From positions 186,001 to 250,000 of the forward strand of contig NZ_CP047210.1 in NCBI RefSeq assembly GCF_030408775.1: DNA of 64,000 nucleotides, in the 5' to 3' direction. The notes below the pieces were generated by a model. That model saw only the letters and a list, made by a program, of their open reading frames with translations. It was not told where the DNA came from and made no database searches. Below are positions 35,838-45,009 of the stretch, one piece after another. Position 1 is the stretch's first letter. Each line of letters begins with the position of its first letter. The translations under genes were made by a program, and so were the position numbers. The stretch comes from Corynebacterium fournieri (GTDB lineage Bacteria; Actinomycetota; Actinomycetes; Mycobacteriales; Mycobacteriaceae).

Positions 35838-37268
35838 CTACTTGTCCAGGCCCAGCGCCTGCTTGAACACCTTGTCGTAGGACAGCTTGAGATCGTCGCG
35901 CCAGGTGCCCCAGCTGTGGGTGCCCACATTGCGCAGCTCAGCGTGGTTGACCTCGACGTCGTTGGCGCGCATCTTCACCATCAGGTCGTGGGTGCAGGCG
36001 TTCATCGCCGCCTCAATCACGCCGCCTTCAACCTGCAGCGTCAACGCGTTGGCGAATGCGCGCGAGGACGCGTCGCCCTCGTCCACGCCGAGCTTGACCA
36101 GGCGGTCCTTCAGGTAGCCCGCCGTGTCCATCTCGCCCGCCAGGCCAGTGCCGGTGGACAGGTACACCGCGGTGCCCTTCAGCTTCGCGGCGTTGACCAG
36201 CGCGTCGTTGTGCCGGTTGTAGTCGGAGCCGCGCTCGCCGAAGATGTGCTCCGGCGTCATCACGCCCGGTGCGCCACGGTCCACGGTCAGGTTCACAAAC
36301 TCCCACGGCAGCGGGGTCGAGGTGGCCGCGCAACCAGAGAAGGAGCCGACGGCGTCGTAGAAGCCCGGGTTGTGCTCTGCAAGCAAAAGCACGGAGGTCG
36401 CCGCCATGGACAGGCCCGCCACCGCGCGGTGGTCCTGGTCGGCGTTCATGTACGGCTCAACCGTCTGCGGCAGCTCGTGCGCCAGGAAGGTCGACCACAT
36501 CTGCTTGCCCTTGTAGAAGGTGTTCTTCACCGGCGGGGCAGCAGCCCAGTCCACGTAGTACGAGAATGCGCCCTCCTGCGGCACCACCACGTTCACGCCC
36601 GCGCGGCCGTAGGTGTCGAACATCTGGCGGAATGCCTGCGCAATCCAGTCGGAGTCCTGCTCGGAGCCGCCGGCGCCGTTGAGCAGGTAAACCGTCGGCG
36701 CGTTGTCCACCAGCTGGCCGTTTTCGTCGGTGGCGTGGAAGATAGCCACAGGGATGTCGCGGTCCATGGACGGGGAGTGGACGCTGATCGCCTCGTTCTT
36801 CCACACGTCCTTGTTCTGCTCCATGATGGAGACCCACCGCTGGTCGACGCCCTTGTAGGTCTTCGGCGCCTCCTGCAGCGGCTTGATGTCCGGGTGGCCC
36901 ACCGGCTCCTCCGGCACAGAGGTCAGCTCGGAGCCCTGCACCTCAGGGTTTTCGCCGTCCACCGGGTCGCTGGCCAGCTTCCCCGGGTCCTCGTCCGCGA
37001 AGACCTCGTCGACCACGGTCATCTCCGTGGTGGTGGCAACTGCCGGGGCCTCGCTCGACGGCGTGGCATCAACCACCGACGGCTTCGGTGCCTCCTCGGT
37101 GGACGTCGGCGCGGCGATGGTGGAATCCACCACAGAGACGGCCGGGTCCAGCGTGGTCACCGGCTTGCTGGCGTCGCCGTCGGCCGCGAGGTGGTGCACG
37201 GCGGGGACGGAACCTGCAGCGACAAGGGCTGCGGCAGCGATCGCCACCGCGGAGCGTGTGAGTTTCAC
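35838..37268 (-). CDS. Corynomycolyltransferase with extended acidic/Thr-rich linker
   Basis: 476 residues from GTG 37268. Signal peptide (KLTRSAVAIAAAALVAAG), then about 100 residues rich in Thr, Ser, Pro, Glu and Asp before the antigen-85-like domain. Nucleophile Ser in AGLSMAATSVLLL, catalytic His in GTHSWGTW. The linker may span the peptidoglycan/arabinogalactan layer. Catalytic domain is paralogous to that of the neighbour at 34382-35503. Likely function is mycolate transfer at the outer envelope, possibly including modification of the PorA-like peptide between the two genes (inference). Confidence 0.9.
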   Translation of the reverse strand: MKLTRSAVAIAAAALVAAGSVPAVHHLAADGDASKPVTTLDPAVSVVDSTIAAPTSTEEAPKPSVVDATPSSEAPAVATTTEMTVVDEVFADEDPGKLASDPVDGENPEVQGSELTSVPEEPVGHPDIKPLQEAPKTYKGVDQRWVSIMEQNKDVWKNEAISVHSPSMDRDIPVAIFHATDENGQLVDNAPTVYLLNGAGGSEQDSDWIAQAFRQMFDTYGRAGVNVVVPQEGAFSYYVDWAAAPPVKNTFYKGKQMWSTFLAHELPQTVEPYMNADQDHRAVAGLSMAATSVLLLAEHNPGFYDAVGSFSGCAATSTPLPWEFVNLTVDRGAPGVMTPEHIFGERGSDYNRHNDALVNAAKLKGTAVYLSTGTGLAGEMDTAGYLKDRLVKLGVDEGDASSRAFANALTLQVEGGVIEAAMNACTHDLMVKMRANDVEVNHAELRNVGTHSWGTWRDDLKLSYDKVFKQALGLDK

Positions 37269-37335
37269 AGGGATTCGCTCGCTTTCAATCAAGGAAAGAA
37301 ATAGGTGCTCCGCAACATTTTGCCAGACGGGCACG

Positions 37336-37341
37336 TACCAT
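37336..37341 (+). promoter_or_regulatory. -10 element of a leaderless lpd promoter
   Basis: TACCAT is 7 nt before the GTG at 37349; no Shine-Dalgarno is present. Confidence 0.5.
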
Positions 37342-37348
37342 ATGCATC

Positions 37349-38761
37349 GTGAGTAAAGAACATTTTGACGTTGTTGTCCTCGGCGCCGGCCCCGGTGGTT
37401 ACGTCGCCGCCATCCGTGCAGCTCAGCTTGGTAAAAAAGTGGCTGTCATTGAAAAGCACTACTGGGGCGGTGTCTGCCTCAATGTGGGCTGCATCCCCTC
37501 CAAGTCCCTGATTAAGAACGCCGAAGTGGCGTCGATCTTCAACCACGATGCGAAGACGTTCGGCATCAAGGGTGACGTGGAGTTCGACTACACGGACGCC
37601 CACAAGCGTTCCCGCAAGGTCTCCGAGAAGATCGTTGGCGGTGTGCACTACCTGATGAAGAAGAACAAGATCCAGGAGATCAACGGCCTGGGCTCGTTCA
37701 AGGACGCCAACGCCATCGAGATCACCGACGGTGACGACAAGGGCATGACTGTCACCTTCGACGATTGCATCATCGCCACCGGCGCAGTTGTGCGCACCCT
37801 GCCGGGCATCGAGCTTTCGGAAAACGTCGTCTCCTACGAGGAGCAGATCCTCAACCCGGAGGCTCCGGAGAAGATGGTCATCGTCGGTGCCGGCGCCATC
37901 GGCATGGAGTTCGCTTACGTGCTGTCCAACTACGGCGTGGACGTCACCGTTATCGAGTACCAGGACCGCGTGCTGCCCAACGAGGACAAGGACGTGTCCA
38001 AGGAGATCGCCAAGGCGTACAAGAAGCTTGGCGTGAAGCTGCTCACCGGCCACGCCACCACCGAGGTGCGCGACAACGGCGACTCCGTCGAGGTCGACGT
38101 GAAGAAGAACGGCTCCGACGAAACCCAGACGCTGACCGCGGACCGCGTGATGATCTCCGTCGGCTTCGCCCCGCGCACCGAGGGCTACGGCCTGGAGAAC
38201 ACGGGCGTTGAGCTCACCGAGCGCGGCGCCATCGCCATCGACGAGCGCATGCGCACCAACGTCGAGCACATCTACGCCATCGGCGACGTCACCGCGAAGC
38301 TGCAGCTGGCGCACGTGGCCGAGGCCCAGGGCATCATCGCCGCCGAGACCATCGCCGACGCGGAGACCCTCGAGATCGAGGATTACATGATGACCCCGCG
38401 CGCGACGTTCTGTAACCCGCAGGTCGCCTCCATGGGCTACACCGAGGAGCAGGCGAAGGAGAAGTGGCCGGACCGCGATATCAAGGTCGCTACCTTCCCG
38501 TTCACCGCAAACGGCAAGGCAATGGGCCTGGCGGAGACCGCAGGCTTTGGCAAGCTCGTCGCCGATGCCGAGTTCGGCGAGATCCTCGGCTGCCACCTGG
38601 TCGGCGCGAACGTCTCCGAGCTCATGCCGGAGGTTGTCCTGGCGCAGCGCTTCGACCTGACCGCAGGCGAGATCGCGCGCTCCATCCACATCCACCCGAC
38701 GCTGTCTGAGGTGCTCAAGGAGATCTCCCACGGCGTCGAGGGCCACATGATCAACCTCTAG
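37349..38761 (+). CDS. lpd: Dihydrolipoamide dehydrogenase (E3)
   Basis: 470 residues. FAD motif VLGAGPGGYVAA, redox disulfide GGVCLNVGCIPSK (about residues 41-53), NAD motif VGAGAIGMEF, and the C-terminal His-Glu of the active site in HIHPTLSE. It re-oxidises lipoyl groups of the pyruvate and 2-oxoglutarate dehydrogenase complexes and, in actinobacteria, can also serve the glycine cleavage system. Monocistronic: leaderless promoter in front and strong hairpin behind. Same neighbourhood as C. glutamicum lpd upstream of sdhCAB. Confidence 0.97.
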   Translation: MSKEHFDVVVLGAGPGGYVAAIRAAQLGKKVAVIEKHYWGGVCLNVGCIPSKSLIKNAEVASIFNHDAKTFGIKGDVEFDYTDAHKRSRKVSEKIVGGVHYLMKKNKIQEINGLGSFKDANAIEITDGDDKGMTVTFDDCIIATGAVVRTLPGIELSENVVSYEEQILNPEAPEKMVIVGAGAIGMEFAYVLSNYGVDVTVIEYQDRVLPNEDKDVSKEIAKAYKKLGVKLLTGHATTEVRDNGDSVEVDVKKNGSDETQTLTADRVMISVGFAPRTEGYGLENTGVELTERGAIAIDERMRTNVEHIYAIGDVTAKLQLAHVAEAQGIIAAETIADAETLEIEDYMMTPRATFCNPQVASMGYTEEQAKEKWPDRDIKVATFPFTANGKAMGLAETAGFGKLVADAEFGEILGCHLVGANVSELMPEVVLAQRFDLTAGEIARSIHIHPTLSEVLKEISHGVEGHMINL

Positions 38762-38782
38762 GCTCTCGCTTTACGACGTACC

Positions 38783-38818
38783 AAAGGCGGGCCCGCTCAC
38801 CGGAGCAGGCCCGCCTTT
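38783..38818. terminator. Hairpin terminator after lpd
   Basis: An 11-bp stem (38783-38793 with 38808-38818) with an inner 4-bp GCTC/GAGC stem. Flanking A3/T3. Serves lpd and the convergent SRPBCC gene. Confidence 0.85.
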
Positions 38819-38839
38819 AGTGCGTCGTCAAGCAGGTGC

Positions 38840-39304
38840 TTATGCGCCCGCGACTGCTGCCGCGAGGGAGTCCAGGGACTTGGCCAGGAACTCGTCGTCG
38901 AACGTCTCGGTCATGGAAAGCAGGTTCTCTTCCAGCTCATCGCGCTGGTAGGTGAGGGTGACGTTGGTGTTGTCCGCGTCGATGGGCTCGAGCTCGTAGA
39001 GCCACTTCGCGCCGACCTTCACCTCAGCGGTGGTGTTTTCGACGTTCTTCCAGCCGATGACGCGGTCCTGCTGGATGGCGAAGACCTCGTTGACGGTCTG
39101 GTAGTCGCCGTCCTCCTTGGTCATGTTCATGGTGAAGGTGTCACCGACGTTCTTCAGGCGCTCGCCCTGGTCCGCGGAGACGACCATGCCGGAGTTGTCG
39201 GTCTCGGCGTGGCGCTGGGGGTTGGAAAGGATGTCGAAGATCTCGGCCGCGGGGGCGTCGATCTGGCGGGTTGCGGAGTTCTCAGTGTTCTTGTCGATAG
39301 CCAT
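38840..39304 (-). CDS. SRPBCC (START-like) family protein
   Basis: 154 residues. Helix-grip fold: RQIDAPAAEIFDILSNPQRHAETDNSG at the N-terminus, then antiparallel strands and the long C-terminal helix (about 125-152). Such proteins bind hydrophobic ligands or act in lipid or polyketide metabolism; the ligand is not predictable. TACGCT is 7 nt before the ATG at 39304 (leaderless). It stands alone between lpd and sdhC in opposite orientation. Confidence 0.82.
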   Translation of the reverse strand: MAIDKNTENSATRQIDAPAAEIFDILSNPQRHAETDNSGMVVSADQGERLKNVGDTFTMNMTKEDGDYQTVNEVFAIQQDRVIGWKNVENTTAEVKVGAKWLYELEPIDADNTNVTLTYQRDELEENLLSMTETFDDEFLAKSLDSLAAAVAGA

Positions 39305-39311
39305 GGCAGCA

Positions 39312-39317
39312 AGCGTA
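39312..39317 (-). promoter_or_regulatory. -10 element of a leaderless promoter for the SRPBCC gene
   Basis: Reads TACGCT on the minus strand, 7 nt before the ATG at 39304. Confidence 0.5.
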
Positions 39318-39425
39318 CCGATTTCTCCGCCATCCCGCGGCGCTGCGGGTTAGGGGAAACTAACCAACCAAAGATTGACACTGAAAAGGGTGAGGAATGT
39401 GGGATTGGGGGGTGAAGGGCCGTGT

Positions 39426-39441
39426 GGTGTCAAAGGTCACA
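39426..39441. promoter_or_regulatory. Putative GlxR operator in the sdhCAB promoter region
   Basis: GGTGTCAAAGGTCACA matches 8 of 10 consensus bases of TGTGA-N6-TCACA, about 100 bp upstream of the sdh -10. GlxR control of sdh is known in C. glutamicum; this site is a prediction. Confidence 0.5.
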
Positions 39442-39532
39442 TTCGGTGCGGAGTGCATGTTGAATGGCTCAACTGACAGTTGAGACTGGTGTGATCCTGG
39501 CAATCCGGTGTGTGTGAGCGGGGGCTATCTCT

Positions 39533-39538
39533 TAGAGT
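39533..39538 (+). promoter_or_regulatory. -10 element of the sdhCAB promoter
   Basis: TAGAGT lies 21 bp before the sdhC start, leaving a short leader with a GGAGG ribosome site at 39551-39555. The 255-bp gap upstream holds the GlxR-like site and G-rich tracts that could bind RamA-type regulators. Confidence 0.5.
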
Positions 39539-39559
39539 GTTAGCGACACTGGAGGTGCC

Positions 39560-40333
39560 ATGACTGTACAAAACGCAGACCGTGAAGCCATTCGTCACGG
39601 AAAAATTACTGAGAAGCCGCTGCGCGAGCGGCCGTCCTACCCCACGTGGGCTCTCAAGCTGACCATGGCCATCACTGGCCTTATCTTCGGCCTGTTCGTG
39701 TTGGGCCACATGGTTGGCAACCTGAAGATCTTTATGCCGCTGGACGCCGGCGGCGTCGCGCCGATTGATGACTACGGCGAGTTCCTGCGCACGATCGGCG
39801 AGCCGCTGTTTCCGCGCGAGGGATTCCTGTGGATTGTCCGCATTGTCCTGCTGGCCTGCTTGGTGCTGCACGTCTGGGGCGCATTCGCCCTGCGTGCCCG
39901 CTCCGCGCAGTCCCGCGGCCGCTTCAAGCGCACGAACCTGATGGGCGGCTGGCAGTCCACCGCCACGAAGTCGATGATCTGGACCGGCATCATCTTGCTG
40001 CTGTTCATCATCTTCCACCTGCTCGACCTCACCCTCGGCCAGGTCGTGGCGTCCAACGAGTTCGTGGAAGGCGCGGTGCGCAACAACCTACTCGCCACCT
40101 TCGCCCCGGGCCGCTGGTGGGTCACCCTGGTGTACGTGGTTGCCAACCTGGCGCTGCTGCTGCACCTGACGCACGGTGTTTACCTTGCGGTGTCCGACCT
40201 GGGTTGGCTGGGCAAGCGCGGCGAGGGCCTGATGGTCATCCTCGCCTACATCCTCCCGTTCATCGTTGTCGCAGGCAACGTTGTCATGCCGCTCGCCATC
40301 GCGTTCGGCTGGGTCCCGGATTTTTCCAGGTAA
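39560..40333 (+). CDS. sdhC: Succinate dehydrogenase cytochrome b subunit
   Basis: 257 residues with five membrane spans, the architecture of the type B (di-heme) SdhC. Conserved His in the spans (GHMVGNLK, LHVWGAFAL, FHLLDLTLG, LHLTHGVYL) can ligate the two hemes. It carries electrons from the flavoprotein to menaquinone across the membrane. First gene of sdhCAB, with 21 bp to sdhA. Strong GGAGG ribosome site. Confidence 0.96.
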   Translation: MTVQNADREAIRHGKITEKPLRERPSYPTWALKLTMAITGLIFGLFVLGHMVGNLKIFMPLDAGGVAPIDDYGEFLRTIGEPLFPREGFLWIVRIVLLACLVLHVWGAFALRARSAQSRGRFKRTNLMGGWQSTATKSMIWTGIILLLFIIFHLLDLTLGQVVASNEFVEGAVRNNLLATFAPGRWWVTLVYVVANLALLLHLTHGVYLAVSDLGWLGKRGEGLMVILAYILPFIVVAGNVVMPLAIAFGWVPDFSR

Positions 40334-40354
40334 CGGCTTTTTAGGAGAAAAACT

Positions 40355-42433
40355 ATGACTACCTCTATTTCCGGTCTTTCCGGGGCGCAGGATTCCAACC
40401 GCGGCGAGCAGACCACCGCTGAGGCACAGGGCCAGCAGCGCACCGGCGGCTTCCGCCAGCCCGAGTCCGCTGCCGCAGGCGTGACCCCGGGCAACATCCT
40501 CGAGTCGAGCGAGCCGAACCGCGACGAAGTTCGCATGAAGGACATGTGGCAGCACCAGAAGGACCACATGAACCTGGTCTCGCCGCTGAACCGTCGCAAG
40601 TTCACCGTCCTCGTTGTGGGCACCGGCCTGTCCGGCGGCGCCGCTGCGGCCGCCCTCGGCGAGCTCGGCTACAACGTCAAGGCGTTTACCTACCACGACG
40701 CACCGCGCCGTGCGCACTCCATTGCTGCGCAGGGTGGCGTGAACTCCGCCCGTGGCAAGAAGGTCGACAACGACGGCGCGTACCGCCACACCAAGGACAC
40801 CGTCAAGGGCGGCGACTACCGCTGCCGCGAGTCCGACTGCTGGCGCCTGGCCATCGAGTCCGTCCGCGTGATCGACCACATGAACGCCATCGGCGCTCCG
40901 TTCGCGCGCGAGTACGGCGGCACGCTGGCCACCCGCTCCTTCGGTGGCGTGCAGGTCTCCCGCACCTACTACACCCGCGGCCAAACAGGCCAGCAGCTGC
41001 AGCTGTCCACCGCGTCTGCGCTGCAGCGCCAGATCCACCTCGGCAACGTGGAGATCTTCACCCACCACGACCTGATGGATCTGATCATCACCGAAAAGGA
41101 CGGCAAGAAGCACTGCTCCGGCATTGTCACCCGTAACCTGATCAACGGTGAGATCGCGCCGTTTACCGGCCACGCTGTCATCCTCGCTACCGGCGGGTAC
41201 GGCAACGTGTACCACAAGACCACGCTGGCCAAGAACTCCAACTCCTCGGCCATGATGCGCGCCTACGAGCGCGGCGCCTACCTGGCGTCGCCGTGCTTCG
41301 TGCAGTTCCACCCGACCGGCCTGCCGGTCAACGCGAAGTGGCAGGCGAAGACGACGCTGATGTCCGAGTCGCTGCGTAACGACGGCCGCATCTGGACCCC
41401 GAAGGAAAAGGGCGACGACCGTGACCCGAACACCATCCCGGAGGAGGAGCGCGACTACTTCCTGGAGCGCCGCTACCCGGCCTTCGGCAACCTGGTGCCG
41501 CGCGACGTGGCCTCGCGCGCTATCTCCCAGCAGCTCAACGCCGGCTACGGCGTGGGCCCGCTGCACAACTCCGCGTACCTGGACTTCTCCGACGCGATCG
41601 AGCGCCTCGGCGAGGACACGATCCGCGAGCGCTACTCCAACCTCTTCGAAATGTACGAGGACTCCACCGGCGAGGACCCGTACAAGGCCCCGATGCGCAT
41701 CGCCCCGACCGTCCACTTCACCATGGGCGGCCTGTGGACGGACTTCAACGAGATGACCTCCATCGACGGCCTGTTCGCCGCCGGCGAGTGCTCCTGGACC
41801 TACCACGGCGCGAACCGCCTGGGCGCGAACTCGCTGCTGTCCGCTTCGGTGGACGGCTGGTTCACCCTGCCGTTTACTGTGCCGAACTACCTGGCAGACC
41901 ACCTCGGCGAGGAAGCCCTGCCGGAGGATTCCCGCGAGGCACAGGACGCGGTGGCTGAGGTCACCGAGCGCATCGAGCGCATCATGTCCATCCGCGGCCC
42001 GGAGCCGCACGGCCCGGAGCACTTCCACGAGCAGCTCGGCGACATCCTCTACGAGCACTGCGGCGTGTCCCGTACCGTGGAGGGCCTGGAGGAGGGCATC
42101 CGCAAGATCCGCGCCCTGCGCGAGGACTTCTGGACCAACATCTCCATTCCGGGTTCGCCGAACGACATGAACCAGACGCTCGAGGCCGCACTCCGTCTCG
42201 TCGACTACATCAACCTCGGCGAGCTGATGTGCATCGACGCACTGGACCGCGACGAGTCTTGCGGTGCGCACTACCGTATGGACCACCTCACCGATGACGG
42301 CGAGGCAGAGCGTGACGACGACAACTGGTGCTTCGTGTCGGCGTGGGAGCCGGCCGGCGAAGGCCAGTTCATCCGCCACGCAGAACCCCTGCACTTTGAT
42401 TCGATCCCGCTGATGGCAAGGAACTACAAGTAA
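40355..42433 (+). CDS. sdhA: Succinate dehydrogenase flavoprotein subunit
   Basis: 692 residues. FAD motif VVGTGLSGGAAAAALGELG and covalent-FAD His in RRAHSIAAQGGVN (about residue 128). Substrate-site and catalytic Arg lie in the HPTGLPV and GANRLGANSLL regions. It is of the large type-B form (quinol:fumarate reductase-like). A poorly conserved Gln/Glu-rich N-terminal extension of about 60 residues precedes KDMWQHQKDHMNLVSPLN. Oxidises succinate in the TCA cycle. One-base TAATG overlap with sdhB. Confidence 0.97.
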   Translation: MTTSISGLSGAQDSNRGEQTTAEAQGQQRTGGFRQPESAAAGVTPGNILESSEPNRDEVRMKDMWQHQKDHMNLVSPLNRRKFTVLVVGTGLSGGAAAAALGELGYNVKAFTYHDAPRRAHSIAAQGGVNSARGKKVDNDGAYRHTKDTVKGGDYRCRESDCWRLAIESVRVIDHMNAIGAPFAREYGGTLATRSFGGVQVSRTYYTRGQTGQQLQLSTASALQRQIHLGNVEIFTHHDLMDLIITEKDGKKHCSGIVTRNLINGEIAPFTGHAVILATGGYGNVYHKTTLAKNSNSSAMMRAYERGAYLASPCFVQFHPTGLPVNAKWQAKTTLMSESLRNDGRIWTPKEKGDDRDPNTIPEEERDYFLERRYPAFGNLVPRDVASRAISQQLNAGYGVGPLHNSAYLDFSDAIERLGEDTIRERYSNLFEMYEDSTGEDPYKAPMRIAPTVHFTMGGLWTDFNEMTSIDGLFAAGECSWTYHGANRLGANSLLSASVDGWFTLPFTVPNYLADHLGEEALPEDSREAQDAVAEVTERIERIMSIRGPEPHGPEHFHEQLGDILYEHCGVSRTVEGLEEGIRKIRALREDFWTNISIPGSPNDMNQTLEAALRLVDYINLGELMCIDALDRDESCGAHYRMDHLTDDGEAERDDDNWCFVSAWEPAGEGQFIRHAEPLHFDSIPLMARNYK

Positions 42434-43182
42434 TGAAACTGACACTTGAAATCTGGCGCCAGGCTGGTCCTGACACCGAGGGCAGCTTCGAGACCGTCCA
42501 GGTCGATGACGCTGTGGAGCAGATGTCCATCCTGGAGCTGCTCGACCACGTGAACGAGACCTACGTCGAGCAGGGCAAGGAGCCGTTCGTTTTCGCCTCC
42601 GACTGCCGCGAAGGCATCTGCGGCACCTGCGGCCTGCTGGTCAACGGCCGCCCGCACGGCGCCGGCCAGAACACCACTGCGTGCCTGCAGCGTCTGTTCA
42701 ACTACAAGGACGGCGACACCCTGAAGATCGAGCCGTTCCGCTCCGGCGCGTTCCCGGTGATCAAGGACCTCGCTGTGGACCGTTCCGCTCTTGACCGCGT
42801 GATGCAGCAGGGCGGCTACGTCTCCGTCAACGCTGGTACCGCACCGGACGCCGACACGCTGGCCGTGAACCACCACGACGCGGAGACCGCGCTGGACTAC
42901 GCCGCCTGCATCGGCTGCGGCGCATGTGTGGCTGCGTGCCCGAACGGTGCTGCACACCTGTTCACCGGCGCCAAGCTGAAGCACCTGAAGCTGCTGCCGC
43001 TGGGTAAGCAGGAGCGCTCCCGCCGCGCCCGCAACATGGTCGACGAGCTGGAGACCAACTTCGGCCACTGCTCGCTGTACGGTGAGTGTGCCGACGTGTG
43101 CCCGGCAGGCATTCCGCTGGATGCGGTCGGCGCGATCAACGCCGAGCGCGCTCGCGCCGCCTTCAAGGGCGGCGACGACTAG
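42433..43182 (+). CDS. sdhB: Succinate dehydrogenase iron-sulfur subunit
   Basis: 249 residues. 2Fe-2S ligands in CREGICGTCGLLVNG, then the dicluster domain with CIGCGACVAACPNG and HCSLYGECADVCPAGIP for the 4Fe-4S and 3Fe-4S centres. It relays electrons from SdhA to the hemes of SdhC. Translationally coupled to sdhA by the TAATG overlap. Confidence 0.97.
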   Translation: MKLTLEIWRQAGPDTEGSFETVQVDDAVEQMSILELLDHVNETYVEQGKEPFVFASDCREGICGTCGLLVNGRPHGAGQNTTACLQRLFNYKDGDTLKIEPFRSGAFPVIKDLAVDRSALDRVMQQGGYVSVNAGTAPDADTLAVNHHDAETALDYAACIGCGACVAACPNGAAHLFTGAKLKHLKLLPLGKQERSRRARNMVDELETNFGHCSLYGECADVCPAGIPLDAVGAINAERARAAFKGGDD

Positions 43183-43190
43183 GCCTGTCG

Positions 43191-43196
43191 TATACT
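43191..43196 (+). promoter_or_regulatory. Internal promoter after sdhB
   Basis: TATACT is a near-perfect -10 just after the sdhB stop; the following gene starts 60 bp downstream behind GAAGGAA. Confidence 0.5.
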
Positions 43197-43256
43197 CGAA
43201 CCAACGCAGCAGCTCACGCTGAATCCTCCACAACGCTGAAGAAGGAAACAAGAACA

Positions 43257-43625
43257 ATGGGTTCCACCGCAGTTGCAGACATCCGCAACGAGTCCTACCC
43301 GGAGTACACCGGCCGCATCGATGACACCTACATCGATGGCTACGACCCGGTTTCTTTGGGTGCGCCGCACGCATCGCTGTCGCACACCCAGACCTGGATC
43401 GCCATGGGCCTGATTCTGTCCACCCTCTTCGGCATCGGCCTGGCCGTGTGGGGCGCCGGCGCGATGGCGTTCGGCTTCGGTTCCCAGACGCACGGTCTGG
43501 CGCAGCGCCTGCTCATCCTGGGTGTCGCTGAGGCAGTGATCACCGCTGTGCTGGGCGCGATCTTCATCGTCTCCGGCCGCAAGGAGTACAAGGCGTACCG
43601 CAAGCGCACCGGCCGCGTGAACTAA
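43257..43625 (+). CDS. Small two-span membrane protein downstream of sdhCAB
   Basis: 122 residues with an acidic, Tyr-rich N-terminus (NESYPEYTGRIDDTYIDGYDP) and two hydrophobic spans (about 47-70 and 84-105), then a basic tail. A comparable protein follows sdhB in C. glutamicum. It could be an accessory factor of the Sdh complex, but it has no resemblance to SdhD and function is unknown. It may be read from sdh mRNA or its own TATACT promoter. Confidence 0.75.
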   Translation: MGSTAVADIRNESYPEYTGRIDDTYIDGYDPVSLGAPHASLSHTQTWIAMGLILSTLFGIGLAVWGAGAMAFGFGSQTHGLAQRLLILGVAEAVITAVLGAIFIVSGRKEYKAYRKRTGRVN

Positions 43626-43642
43626 ACCGGCAGCGCGCCGAA

Positions 43643-43674
43643 ATGCCCTCTCCACCTGCGGAGGGGGCATTTTT
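43643..43674 (+). terminator. Rho-independent terminator of the sdh region
   Basis: An 11-bp stem with one G-U pair (43643-43653 with 43660-43670), a 6-nt loop and a T run to 43674. Confidence 0.85.
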
Positions 43675-43710
43675 CGTGCCCGTGTCGGAGCGCCTGCTTT
43701 AATCGAGGGC

Positions 43711-44994
43711 ATGAGCGAGCAGCTTTCGATGATGCCCACCCCCAGCAACGAGGCCGAGCGCCGCCGCGTCCTGCGCCGCCACAAGGTCGCGGTGACGAGC
43801 TTGCTCGCGCTGATGGCCGTCATCTTCATCGCCTGTTCGTGGGCGCAGTCCCGGGGCAACACGGCCGGGTGGATCGGCTACCTCCGCGCGGCCGCAGAAG
43901 CCGGCATGGTCGGCGGCTTGGCGGACTGGTTCGCCGTCACGGCACTGTTTAAGTACCCGATGGGCATTCCCATTCCGCACACGGCGATCATCCCGAACAA
44001 GAAGGATCAGGTTGCCGGGGTGCTCAGCGACTTCGTCAGCGAGAACTTCCTCAACGCCCGCACGATCACGGATAAGGTCATGGCCGCGGGCATCCCGGAG
44101 CGCGTGGGGCGCTGGCTGGCGCAGCCGGACAACGCCGAGCGGGTCAGCGCGGAAGCGGGCAAGTTCACCGTGCGCATGGTCGAAGGCATCGACCCGGCGG
44201 AGGCGGAATCCTTCATCAACGCCCAGCTGATTAACCGTGTGGCGGAGCCGATCTGGGGACCTCCGCTGGGGCGCGCGCTCGAGGGCCTGATCAACGACGG
44301 CAAGGTCGAGCCCGTGGTGGACGACATCGTCGCCTGGGCGCGGCGCAAGGTCGACGGCATGGAAGACACTGTGGTCAGCATGATCGACGAGCGCATGCCG
44401 CGCTGGGCTCCCCGTTTTGCCAAGGAGCTGGTGGGCCAGCGCGTCTACGACGAGATGGTGGCGTTTATGGCCGACGTGGACACCAACCAGCACCACGAGG
44501 CGCGCCGCGCCATCCGCCGCCAGATCAACCAGTTCGCCCAGGACCTCCAATTCGACGGCGAGATGATCTCGCGGGTCGAATCGCTCAAGGCCGACGTGAT
44601 GGGCTCGACGGCCGTCACGTCCGCCGCCGGCGGGATCTGGGAGCAGCTCTCGGCGTCGATTGTGGCCCAGGCGTCGGACGGGCAAAGCGGGTTGCGTCGT
44701 AAAGCAGCTGCGTCTGTGCGCGAGTGGGGACAAAAGCTTGTCGACGACCCTTCGGTGCGCGCCGACGCCGAACGGACCCTGGAAAAGGCCACGCACTTCG
44801 CGGCTGAAAACGGCGCGGACCAGATTGTGGGCATCATCGCCGAGACCATCGAGCGCTGGGACGGTGAGGAAGCCGCAGACAAGATCGAGCTCATGGTGGG
44901 CAAGGACCTGCAGTTCATCCGCCTGAACGGCACAATCGTCGGTGCGCTGGCGGGCCTAGCTATTTACACTGTGTCCCAGATCGTCTTTTACTAA
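43711..44994 (+). CDS. DUF445 family membrane protein
   Basis: 427 residues. An N-terminal span (about 28-48), a re-entrant/second span around AEAGMVGGLADWFAVTALFKYPMGIPIPHTAIIPNKKDQ (family signature), a long helical soluble middle domain and a C-terminal span. DUF445 proteins are widespread and poorly characterised. TTTAAT lies 7 nt before the ATG, so the mRNA may be leaderless. Followed 15 bp later by the coiled-coil gene. Confidence 0.85.
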   Translation: MSEQLSMMPTPSNEAERRRVLRRHKVAVTSLLALMAVIFIACSWAQSRGNTAGWIGYLRAAAEAGMVGGLADWFAVTALFKYPMGIPIPHTAIIPNKKDQVAGVLSDFVSENFLNARTITDKVMAAGIPERVGRWLAQPDNAERVSAEAGKFTVRMVEGIDPAEAESFINAQLINRVAEPIWGPPLGRALEGLINDGKVEPVVDDIVAWARRKVDGMEDTVVSMIDERMPRWAPRFAKELVGQRVYDEMVAFMADVDTNQHHEARRAIRRQINQFAQDLQFDGEMISRVESLKADVMGSTAVTSAAGGIWEQLSASIVAQASDGQSGLRRKAAASVREWGQKLVDDPSVRADAERTLEKATHFAAENGADQIVGIIAETIERWDGEEAADKIELMVGKDLQFIRLNGTIVGALAGLAIYTVSQIVFY

Positions 44995-45009
44995 TGACAG
45001 GAGTGAGCA

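Noticed and set aside
40088-42445. Long open frame antisense to sdhC and sdhA
   Set aside because: The sense strand is unmistakably SdhC/SdhA. The antisense protein is Val/His/Arg-rich shadow sequence with no domain.
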